A DNA stretch of 33,218 nt from Desulfonema limicola (GTDB lineage: Bacteria > Desulfobacterota > Desulfobacteria > Desulfobacterales > Desulfosalsimonadaceae), in assembly GCA_020722245.1 (NCBI GenBank), contig DYLE01000002.1:1-33218 (forward strand). Reading direction: 5' to 3'. Under the pieces are notes generated by a model. The model was not told the DNA's origin, searched no databases, and was given only the letters and a program-made list of their open reading frames with translations. The translations under genes were made by a program, and so were the position numbers. Below, piece after piece: positions 16,778-23,817 of the stretch. The stretch's first letter is position 1. Each line of letters opens with the position of its first letter.

Positions 16778-17770
16778 ATGACCCATTCCCATTTAACATC
16801 CTTTCATGATGAATTTCCAAAAGATTCTTGCCGGAGGGATGAATGCGGCGATGAACATTCCGGGCGTCATCATGTCAATATTGAGGAGACCAGCGGGGCA
16901 AGACTTTTAATCACCCTGGTCTTGAATCTGATCATTCCGATTGTCCAGATTATCAGCGGAAGCATTGCCCACAGCATGGCCCTGATTTCCGACGCCGCCC
17001 ATAATTTCAGTGATTTTACCGCTGTCCTGATTTCATACATTGCGTATCGAATCGGTAAAAAAGGGGCCACAGCGCAAAATACCTTCGGGTACCGCCGGGC
17101 CGAGATCATGGCGGCTTTATTCAATGTGGTGATTCTGGCCAGCGCTTCCCTGTTTATTTTATATGGCGCGGTGAAACGGTTCTTAGCACCTGAAATCGTT
17201 TCCGGCGGGATTGTGATATGGGCCGCGGCCATCGGCATCGCGGGAAACGGCTTTTCCGCCTGGCTGCTCCATCGTGACGCCAAACACAATCTGAATGTGC
17301 GCGGCGCTTTTCTGCACATGATGGGAGATTTTCTGACCTCTGTGGCGGTTCTGATCAGCGGCGTTGTAATGATTTTTTACCCCTGGTACTGGCTCGATCC
17401 CTTGCTTTCCATCCTGATTGTCATATTTATCCTTAAAAACTGCTGGTCCATACTCAAATCTTCCACCATGATTTTAATGAACGCCACACCCGCCAGCATC
17501 GATTTAAATAAAATTCAATCTTCTCTGTCACGCATCGAGGGAATAACGAGTGTGCACTATCTTCATGCCTGGCCCTTGAGCTCCTCGGGTATCGCTTTTT
17601 CATGCCACCTGGTTGTCTCGGATCAACTCCTCAGCCAAACGGAAAAAATATCCAAAAAAGTAAAACATTTGCTCTTTCACGAGTTCGGCATCGATCATCC
17701 GGTTTTGCAGTTTGAAACTAAATCCTGCGGCAACGGGTCCATGTTGTGCGAGATGCTGGCCGACAAATAA
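16778..17770 (+). CDS. Cation diffusion facilitator (CDF), zinc-type exporter
   Basis: This 330-residue inner-membrane protein has a His/Cys/Asp-rich N-terminal tail (residues 1-35) that may bind metal, then six TM segments. The metal site is formed by His75 and Asp79 in SDAAHNFSD and His180 and Asp184 in HMMGDF. This H-D plus H-D pattern is typical of zinc-transporting CDF proteins of the CzcD/ZitB type. A C-terminal cytoplasmic domain follows (EGITSVHYLHAWPL). It exports Zn2+ (possibly Co2+ or Cd2+) in exchange for protons. The ribosome site ahead of the ATG is weak. Confidence 0.93.
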   Translation: MTHSHLTSFHDEFPKDSCRRDECGDEHSGRHHVNIEETSGARLLITLVLNLIIPIVQIISGSIAHSMALISDAAHNFSDFTAVLISYIAYRIGKKGATAQNTFGYRRAEIMAALFNVVILASASLFILYGAVKRFLAPEIVSGGIVIWAAAIGIAGNGFSAWLLHRDAKHNLNVRGAFLHMMGDFLTSVAVLISGVVMIFYPWYWLDPLLSILIVIFILKNCWSILKSSTMILMNATPASIDLNKIQSSLSRIEGITSVHYLHAWPLSSSGIAFSCHLVVSDQLLSQTEKISKKVKHLLFHEFGIDHPVLQFETKSCGNGSMLCEMLADK

Positions 17771-17814
17771 GAGGAGACAGTTGATGGGTAAGCATTTAAC
17801 GAAAGGGAAAAAGA

Positions 17815-18021
17815 ATGAACCTGAAAACCATCCGGATTGAACTCGCACCTCAGCAAATCCAAAAGATTTTATCCATCGCCTTAGATGATGACAAAGAAGG
17901 TGCATTGGAGTTTATCAAGGGAACCCTGGCAAAACAGATCGAAAAAGAATTGACACCCCACTGAGTGCCGGTCTTCGAGGCCAGTTACGGCCCCGCCCAG
18001 GCTATGCGGTTTAAGGAATGA
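17815..18021 (+). CDS. Small candidate selenoprotein (in-frame UGA at codon 50)
   Basis: With AAAGGG upstream, ATG 17815 encodes 49 residues (TIRIELAPQQIQKILSIALD...TLAKQIEKELTPH) before TGA 17962-17964. The same frame continues with 18 protein-like codons (VPVFEASYGPAQAMRFKE) to TGA 18019-18021, 27 bases before the next gene and just ahead of its AAAGGAGG site. These 18 codons have mostly G or C in the third position, as expected of coding DNA here. A hairpin with loop AGUUAC follows the first TGA at SECIS-like spacing. I therefore suggest selenocysteine at residue 50. The alternative is a 49-residue protein with a coincidental open tail. No named family is recognised. A short overlapping frame (ATG 17784, 18 codons) also has a good ribosome site. 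Confidence 0.55.
17965..18000 (+). promoter_or_regulatory. Candidate SECIS-like hairpin after UGA 17962
   Basis: GGCC at 17979-17982 pairs with GGCC at 17989-17992 around the loop AGTTAC. Two more pairs form beyond one A-C mismatch (C76-G95, G77-C94 in the 179xx numbering). The loop begins 18 bases after the TGA, and its second base is G, as bacterial SECIS elements require. The stem is short, and a competing hairpin (GGTCT with AGGCC) exists, so the support is moderate. Confidence 0.4.
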
Positions 18022-18048
18022 ACCTTCAAAAACTGCAAAGGAGGAATC

Positions 18049-18288
18049 ATGAAAATCGAAATCATCGGTCCGGGTTGCCCGTTTTGCAAAACGTTGTGCA
18101 AGCGGACCAAGGAGGTGGTCCAGGAAAACAACATTGACGCGGAAATAGAGCATCTGACCAATTTTAAATCCTGGATCAAGCACTTTCCCATGACCCCGGT
18201 GCTCATCGTGGATGGAGAAATCCGGCACCGGGGCAAGTGGCTGCCGAATAAAAAGAAAATATTAAAGCTGCTGACCGAAGGAAAATAA
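18049..18288 (+). CDS. Mini-thioredoxin (redox-active disulfide family), CPFC active site
   Basis: This 79-residue thioredoxin-fold protein has IIGPGCPFCKTLCKR at the N-terminus (CxxC near residues 10-13, plus a third Cys three residues later) and the cis-Pro segment FPMTPVLIVDGE. A strong AAAGGAGG site precedes the ATG. It directly follows the small candidate selenoprotein and precedes lgt. It could serve as reductant for the selenoprotein, which is inference from position only. Confidence 0.88.
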   Translation: MKIEIIGPGCPFCKTLCKRTKEVVQENNIDAEIEHLTNFKSWIKHFPMTPVLIVDGEIRHRGKWLPNKKKILKLLTEGK

Positions 18289-18292
18289 TCGC

Positions 18293-19096
18293 TTGTGGCA
18301 GTATCCCGAAATCAATCCGGTGGCCCTGGCCCTGGGGCCGATCAAAATTCACTGGTATGGATTGATGTATGTGGTGGGGTTTACGGTGGGCTGGCGGCTG
18401 GGGCTGTTGCGCGCCCAAACCAAATCCGATTGGAACCGGGATCGGGTCAGCGACTTGTTGTTTTATGCAGCCCTTGGGGTGGTTCTCGGCGCCCGGATCG
18501 GCTACATGCTCTTTTATGATCTGCCCGGCTTTTTAGCCCAGCCCTGGCAGCTGATCATGGTATGGCAGGGGGGAATGTCGTTTCACGGCGGATTGATCGG
18601 GGTCATTCTGGCCATGGTTTTGTTTGGGCGTAAATCCAGACTACAGTTTTTTCAGGTGGCGGATTTTATCGCGCCCATCGTACCAATAGGGCTGTTTTTC
18701 GGACGAATCGGCAATTTCATCAACGGTGAGTTGTGGGGCAAAATCACCGATTCACCTCTGGGAATGTGGGTATACGATCCGCAATTTCAGCGAATGGTGC
18801 AAAGATATCCGACCCAGTTGTTGGAAGCCTTGCTTGAAGGCCTGATATTGTTCAGTATTTTGTGGATTTACAGCATAAAGTCCCGCCCTGAAGGCGCAAC
18901 CGCCGGGTTGTTTCTTTTTTGCTATGGTATTTTTCGGATTTTTGTGGAGTTTTTTCGCGCGCCGGATATCCAGTTGGGCTATCTCTTGTGGAACTGGGTC
19001 ACCATGGGCCAGATTCTATCCCTGCCCATGGTGGCGCTTGGCGCGGTGTTTATCTTATGGGCGTATCGTCCCATAAAAATAGTTAAAAGTGAATAA
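18293..19096 (+). CDS. lgt: Prolipoprotein diacylglyceryl transferase
   Basis: This 267-residue inner-membrane enzyme transfers diacylglyceryl to the lipobox Cys of prolipoproteins. It has the Lgt signatures GGMSFHGGLIG and GLFFGRIGNFINGELWG, the catalytic His and Arg regions, and about seven TM segments. The start is TTG 18293, with GAAGGA upstream at the end of the previous gene, and the WQYPEINPVALALGPIKIHWYG N-terminus fits the family. It presumably serves cell lipoproteins such as the TolC-type and cytochrome lipoproteins in this window, as a general housekeeping function. Confidence 0.95.
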   Translation: MWQYPEINPVALALGPIKIHWYGLMYVVGFTVGWRLGLLRAQTKSDWNRDRVSDLLFYAALGVVLGARIGYMLFYDLPGFLAQPWQLIMVWQGGMSFHGGLIGVILAMVLFGRKSRLQFFQVADFIAPIVPIGLFFGRIGNFINGELWGKITDSPLGMWVYDPQFQRMVQRYPTQLLEALLEGLILFSILWIYSIKSRPEGATAGLFLFCYGIFRIFVEFFRAPDIQLGYLLWNWVTMGQILSLPMVALGAVFILWAYRPIKIVKSE

Positions 19097-19133
19097 AGTG
19101 AATCCGTGGATAACAAGATAAAAAAGGTGCTCT

Positions 19134-19308
19134 CGTAAAAAGTCGGCTGTGAGCGAGATTGAGGCTTTCGGTGGAAAAAGCGGTTTTTATTGAATGCGTT
19201 AAAAATTGCAAGCTGTTTGAGGCGCTTGCGCCGAGTTTTTGCAATTTAGCATTCAAGAAAAATCGCGCCCCGAAAGACTCACGAAGCGAACAGTTTGACT
19301 TTTTACGG
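19134..19308. repeat. 175-bp imperfect palindromic element
   Basis: The outer arms CGTAAAAAGTC (19134-19144) and GACTTTTTACG (19298-19308) are exact inverse complements. Further matches run inward: CTTTCGG against CCGAAAG, GAATGC against GCATTC, and TTGCAA against TTGCAA. The centre holds GGCGCTTGCGCC. The whole element could fold as one long hairpin and contains no gene. It looks like a MITE-like or REP-like dispersed repeat, and could also end transcription of lgt. It lies beside a truncated gene. Confidence 0.65.
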
Positions 19309-19322
19309 TTCCATCAAAAAAA

Positions 19323-19571
19323 ATTACCGGATACGCGGCCATTCTTATTGCCGCCCTTATAGCGCAAGTTTCGTTAGTGGCGCTCGGGCTGTTTTTGTTT
19401 TACGGCTCTTTCGAGCGAGTTGACTTGGGCATGAATGATGCCGGCAGTCTGGTTTTTGCCGGAGCGTTTCTTGAGGAACGAGACCTTGCAGTTTACTTTG
19501 GAGATGCCTATCGCCGCTTCCAGCGCCAGGTTCCGATGCTGATTCCAAAAAGCTTCCGGCCGTTGTTATGA
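19323..19571 (+). pseudogene. C-terminal fragment of an isoprenylcysteine methyltransferase-like membrane protein
   Basis: The open frame after the palindrome encodes two hydrophobic stretches (AAILIAALIAQVSLVALGLF and GSLVFAGAF) and then LEERDLAVYFGDAYRRFQRQVPMLIPK. The charged E-E-x-D-L...F-G-x-x-Y-x-x-Y/F...V-P-x-L-I-P ending is the usual C-terminus of ICMT/PEMT-type membrane methyltransferases. No start codon with a ribosome site is present and the N-terminal part is absent, so the gene is truncated, with the repeat at its edge. The identification rests only on the C-terminal pattern. Confidence 0.5.
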
Positions 19572-19755
19572 TCAAGCAAGCAATAAATGACGAGATATTT
19601 AGAGATCACAAGCGATCATTAGAAGATATTTGGAGGGTATGATGATAAGAAGAAAATTGACGTTGCAAACAAGTAATGGATTGAAAGTGGAATGTGCATA
19701 GAGTCGTGGACTGTGGGTCAAACGATAAACAACCGAGAAGGGAGTTGTCATAAAA

Positions 19756-22251
19756 ATGGCGGTTAACCGTTTATCCGGGATTTGGATCATGTTATTGCTG
19801 GTATTCATGCTTTCAGCGTGCGAGCAAAGAGACAGCGCTGTATTGAAACCTGCAAATGAAACGAAGAATGACAACGCCATGGGCGTTTGCCCGCCATTTC
19901 CGCTTCGTGATGAATCGGGCAAGGTCATTAATCCTGTGGCCGGGATTAATGAGACAGCCCCTTATTCTTCGCGCCAGACCTGCGGCGTCAAAGGCTGCCA
20001 TGATTACGAAAAGATCACGGAGGGCTTTCACTTCACCCAGGGCAAAGGCGAGAAAGTCCCGGCGATCATGGCCGAGCGGTATGCCTGGGTGACATCGCCC
20101 GGCAATTATGGCGGCAACTGGTGCTCGCCCGCGCCGCTTTACCGGCAGCTTGCACCCAAAAAGAACTCGAGCGCCCGTGCCATCGACATGACATCGTTCG
20201 ACTTCGTGACCGCAACCTGCGGCAACTGCCACCCGGGCGGCGGCCCTCTTGAATTGGATCGGGACGGCAAACGATACGACACCCAGATGCGTGATCCGGC
20301 ATCAAACATGGTAGCGGGCGGCGAGAACGGTCTTGACGGTGATTATTATAAAGCGCGATGGTCAGAGACGGGCGTCATCGAGGCGGATTGCCTTCTGTGT
20401 CACATGCCCGAATACGATATGAAAAAGCGAAACGACGAACTGGCGAATCTGAACTTTCGCTGGGCCGCAACTGCCGGCGCGGGTTTCGGAACCGTGACCG
20501 GAAAAGTGAGCGCCAGCGAACAGCCTGCCGTTGTTTACGACAAAAACAAGTTTGATGCCGACGGCAATGTTCTTGTTCATATCGCCCCGGAACCGCGCAA
20601 TGAAACCTGCCTGAACTGCCATTTCAAGCCCGATTGGAAAAAGCGCGGCGCGGCCTATTCAGCACGCACGGACGTCCATATGGTAGCAGGGCTTCGCTGC
20701 GTGGATTGCCACGCCGCCGGCAGCAAGGCGGCGGACCCGCGCATCCGGGGCCGAGAGGTTCACCAGTTCGGCAAGGGCGACGACCCGTCCGGTTGGGTCC
20801 GCAATGATCTTGATAACACAGTACGGTCGTGCGAGAGCTGCCACCTTCAAGGCTGGCGCAATGCCCCGCGCGCAACGCACACCTGGCTCCCGCCGCTTCA
20901 CATGGAAAAAATCGCCTGCCAGACCTGTCATATTCCGGCCCGTGCGGTAAAAAGCGCCCTGGTTCAGGCGAGCGACGTTTATAATCCCGCGCCCCGGATC
21001 ATGCCGCCGCCAAAGCATATCTGGACATTTTACGACCAGGACATGGCTTTCTGGAACCACTATGGTGAGCTGGATCTGTTCACGGGAAAGGATGAGCCGA
21101 CGAACATCACCCGGCCGACACTCATCCGCTATAAAGGAAAAATCTATCCCGCTAACCGGGTTCACAGCGCATGGGTGGGCTTCGAGGAGCTGGGCAAGCC
21201 TGGCTTGAATCAGCTCTTCATGAAGGATTTCTTCCAGATGTGGACCCAACACAGGGCCGACCCCAAGAACAAATATCCGGGGCTTGATAAAATTACTGAC
21301 GACAATCAGGACGGCATCATCGAGGTGAACCGGCCGGAGGAGATCGACGCGCTTCTCGTCGCAACCAGGTCATATCTTACCGCTACGGGATTTCCGCTTT
21401 CGAACCGGCGTCTGGCATGGGTCTCCGACAACAAAGCGTATTTTTCATCAACGGAGTTTAAGGACCTGCCGCATGAGCCGTGGGAAGCAACGGCCTATGC
21501 ATCGGTATACAAATTTTCCCATGACGTGGCGCCGGCGCGGGCCGCACTGGGTGCCGGTGGGTGCACAGACTGCCATCGTGATGGTTCTCCTTTTTTCCAG
21601 GGCCATGTCCTTGAAACGACTTTTTCTTCAACCGATGGACGTCCGCATTGGGTTCCCAATTTTCAAGTTCTCGGCATATCTCCTTTATGGGTGAAACTGG
21701 GGACATTGCGGGAAGAATTCATAAAACCGGTTCTCTATGGCCTGGTTGGAGCAATGCTCTTTTTATGGCTGACTGTATTTCTGATGGATGTCGCCGTCCA
21801 AAAAAGTAGTTTCAATGCAGGTTTTGACAGGGCCCTGATTTTCGCGGTTCTGGCAGCCGGGCTGATTGGTGGTTTCATGATTGTCATGACCCCTGGCCTT
21901 ATTGAATATATGATAATCAGCCGATTCAATATGGATGCGCACCATTTCTGGGTTGCAAGCGGCGTCCTTTTGGCCGGGCTTTTGGTATTGCTGAAGGACA
22001 CATCCCCCGATCGCCTCAAACGCGGTGGTATTTTATTGATTTATTGCTGCGGCTGGTTTGCGCTGGGTCTCGCTGTCGTTTCCGGCGCCCTGATGTTGTT
22101 TAAATTTACAGCGATGGAGACTGCCGTCCGAATGGCATACACGCTTTTCGACGCGGGTCTTTTGTTGTCGGCGGCCGTGAGCTCAATCCTGTTGTTGTTG
22201 CGAATCATAAAACCGTCAACCCCAGCGGGGTTTAAACCGAAGGCGCGCTAA
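19756..22251 (+). CDS. Octaheme c-type cytochrome lipoprotein with C-terminal membrane domain (Cys form)
   Basis: This 831-residue protein has a lipoprotein signal with lipobox MLSAC (Cys22), a periplasmic domain of about 620 residues with eight heme c motifs, and a C-terminal domain of about six TM segments. The motifs in order are CGVKGCH, CGNCH, CLLCH, CLNCH, CVDCH, CESCH, CQTCH and CTDCH. The first is an unusual CX4CH; the paralogue at 27267 has CGKCH there. A lone conserved Cys123 in GGNWCSPAPL lies between hemes 1 and 2 and aligns with the UGA of the paralogue. The TM part includes NMDAHHFW, possible heme b ligands. It probably passes electrons between the membrane and a periplasmic substrate. 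I cannot assign the substrate. Confidence 0.9.
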   Translation: MAVNRLSGIWIMLLLVFMLSACEQRDSAVLKPANETKNDNAMGVCPPFPLRDESGKVINPVAGINETAPYSSRQTCGVKGCHDYEKITEGFHFTQGKGEKVPAIMAERYAWVTSPGNYGGNWCSPAPLYRQLAPKKNSSARAIDMTSFDFVTATCGNCHPGGGPLELDRDGKRYDTQMRDPASNMVAGGENGLDGDYYKARWSETGVIEADCLLCHMPEYDMKKRNDELANLNFRWAATAGAGFGTVTGKVSASEQPAVVYDKNKFDADGNVLVHIAPEPRNETCLNCHFKPDWKKRGAAYSARTDVHMVAGLRCVDCHAAGSKAADPRIRGREVHQFGKGDDPSGWVRNDLDNTVRSCESCHLQGWRNAPRATHTWLPPLHMEKIACQTCHIPARAVKSALVQASDVYNPAPRIMPPPKHIWTFYDQDMAFWNHYGELDLFTGKDEPTNITRPTLIRYKGKIYPANRVHSAWVGFEELGKPGLNQLFMKDFFQMWTQHRADPKNKYPGLDKITDDNQDGIIEVNRPEEIDALLVATRSYLTATGFPLSNRRLAWVSDNKAYFSSTEFKDLPHEPWEATAYASVYKFSHDVAPARAALGAGGCTDCHRDGSPFFQGHVLETTFSSTDGRPHWVPNFQVLGISPLWVKLGTLREEFIKPVLYGLVGAMLFLWLTVFLMDVAVQKSSFNAGFDRALIFAVLAAGLIGGFMIVMTPGLIEYMIISRFNMDAHHFWVASGVLLAGLLVLLKDTSPDRLKRGGILLIYCCGWFALGLAVVSGALMLFKFTAMETAVRMAYTLFDAGLLLSAAVSSILLLLRIIKPSTPAGFKPKAR

Positions 22252-22666
22252 CAGACTATGGATAAGGCATATTCCAAATTACAGAACCGGTTTTCGATAA
22301 AATGCTAAAGTAAATGTACCGTTTAAGAAGATTTAAATTATGCGATTCAAAAAACAAAGAAAATCCATTGAAATCGTAAAGTCTCAGAAGCCAAATCCTT
22401 CCATGCTCCGCATGGCCGGAATTTTCCTCAAACTCGGCGCCATAATTCCGGCGATGGCAATTCCGACCGCTGCTGCTTCTTTTGTCAAGCTGGGCTTAGC
22501 TTTTTCAAGATCGGTACGATTTTTTTTGGCGGTGGATTTGTTCCCATTCCGAATCAAAAGGAGAAAATGCATGAAAAAAAGTTTGTGTCTTATATTGGTG
22601 TTAGTTGCCGCAGGCGGTACGGGGGCAAGCAACCAGTGAACGGTAATTCGTTTCCGGTAATTTTCG
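22252..22666 (+). other. 415-base stretch with no confident gene except a short leader peptide
   Basis: The only supported coding signal is a 22-codon frame at 22571-22639 with a strong AAAAGGAG site. It encodes MKKSLCLILVLVAAGG and stops soon after, which looks like a signal peptide whose mature part has been lost. The rest is AT-rich. A frame from 22340 lacks a ribosome site and coding character. Confidence 0.4.
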
Positions 22667-23287
22667 ATGGCGCATGAACCACGTTCATCCTTATGCACGC
22701 GTGCCTGGAGGGTTGCGCAGCCGCATATTGAGCCGATAATCCCCTTCCTGCCGTTTATCATGCCTTTGCTGCTCATGCCGCTGGCCGCAGGCTGGTGGTG
22801 GCGGGCAGCGGCCCCGGCGCAGTTCGCCGAGTACCGGGAAGACCTGTTGTGCGCCTATCTGATCTACATCGTCGTGGTGCGCTTTGCCCTGCTCGATCTG
22901 ATGCTGTTCTATGTCTCGCGCAAACGCAGATCGATACGCCTTGACCTCTTGTACATCGTGCTACTTTATCTGGAGATCACGGCGGTCACGTTGCTGTTTT
23001 TTGGGCTGCTCTACAACCTTTTCGGGGTATTCGATCTGTTCCGCTATAACGGCGCTGCCGCTGCTCAACACATGCAGGCCATGCAAGGGCATACCCTGCG
23101 TGTAGCGCTATACATTTCGATGGAACTATTCACCACGCTTGGGGCTGGCGACTGGATTCCGCTCACCCTCAACGCCATGCTGGCCGCCGGGATCGAGGCT
23201 CTGCTGGGTTTCATCCAGGGAGGAGTATTTTTTGCAGTGCTGATCTACGCGCATCAGGATGGCAAGAGCGGGAGCAAGACTGTATGA
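22667..23287 (+). CDS. Potassium-channel-like membrane protein with GAGD filter
   Basis: This 206-residue protein has about four TM segments. A pore-like segment, ELFTTLGAGDWIPLT, comes before the last TM (AMLAAGIEALLGFIQGGVFFAVLIY). The layout (pore helix, T-x-G-x-G-D, inner helix) is that of the two-TM ion channel module PF07885, but the filter reads TLGAGD rather than TVGYGD, so the central Tyr is replaced by Ala. There is no C-terminal regulatory RCK domain. ATG 22667 lacks a ribosome site, and an internal ATG near 22760 is possible. Its ion preference is uncertain. Confidence 0.65.
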   Translation: MAHEPRSSLCTRAWRVAQPHIEPIIPFLPFIMPLLLMPLAAGWWWRAAAPAQFAEYREDLLCAYLIYIVVVRFALLDLMLFYVSRKRRSIRLDLLYIVLLYLEITAVTLLFFGLLYNLFGVFDLFRYNGAAAAQHMQAMQGHTLRVALYISMELFTTLGAGDWIPLTLNAMLAAGIEALLGFIQGGVFFAVLIYAHQDGKSGSKTV

Positions 23288-23308
23288 TCCCCTGCGTGCC
23301 GGCGGGTT

Positions 23309-23795
23309 TTGGGTGAAAAAATCACGGAATTACCAAACAGCAAAGCAAAAGGAGATTCAGCCATGGAGTTCAATTCCACTGCTCCCCTGCGTGATGAGTT
23401 CGGCGTCATCGTCGGCCTCATGGCAATCGTGGCCGACATCAGCGAGCGCAAGCGGATGGACCAAGCCCTCCGGGAAAGCCTCCAGAAGTCGCGGCGGATA
23501 TTCGATGAGACGATTCACGCCCTGGCCGGTTGCCCGGATCATCCAACAGCACCACGAACGGATGGACGGCACCGGCTACCCGTTGGGACTGCGGGGAGAG
23601 GATATACTTCCCGAGGCAAAAATTTTGACCGTGGCTGATGTTGTCGAAGCGACCGCATCGTATCGCCCCTACCGGCCGGCCAACAGGATTGATGCTGCTC
23701 TTGCGGAAATAACGGTATACAGGGGGAGTCGCTATGCTCCTGAAGCTGTTGATGCCTGTCTTGCCTTGTTCAACAAAGAATTCATTCTGGAGTAA
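23309..23795 (+). pseudogene. PAS / HD-GYP protein with internal deletion
   Basis: The first frame ends a PAS/PAC domain (DEFGVIVGLMAIVADISERKRMDQALRE) and begins the linker to an HD-GYP domain (FDETIHALA). The second frame is the end of an HD-GYP phosphodiesterase (ARIIQQHHERMDGTGYPLGLRGEDI, ILTVADVVEATASYRPYRPA). The catalytic HD core between them, about 100 residues in relatives, is missing. The join lies at CGCCCTGGCC (about 23518-23527), which fits both HALA and PWPVA, so deletion between short direct repeats is likely. The remnant cannot hydrolyse cyclic di-GMP. It would have been a sensor gene. Confidence 0.75.
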
Positions 23796-23817
23796 TTATC
23801 AGAAACAGGAGATTTCA

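Noticed and set aside
17784..17840. 18-codon frame with a good ribosome site overlapping the small candidate selenoprotein
   Set aside because: Too short and without recognisable content. Its ribosome site may only help load ribosomes for the next start at 17815.
22340..22639. 99-codon plus-strand frame before the channel gene
   Set aside because: It has no ribosome site at its ATG, no family likeness and poor codon use. Only its final codons, in the same frame from ATG 22571, form a plausible leader.
22384..22776. Minus-strand frame whose end (DLEKAKPSLTKEAAAVGIAI) looks protein-like
   Set aside because: Its first half has no protein character, it overlaps the channel gene start, and no start with a ribosome site lies near the protein-like end. 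It could be a remnant but is not supported enough.
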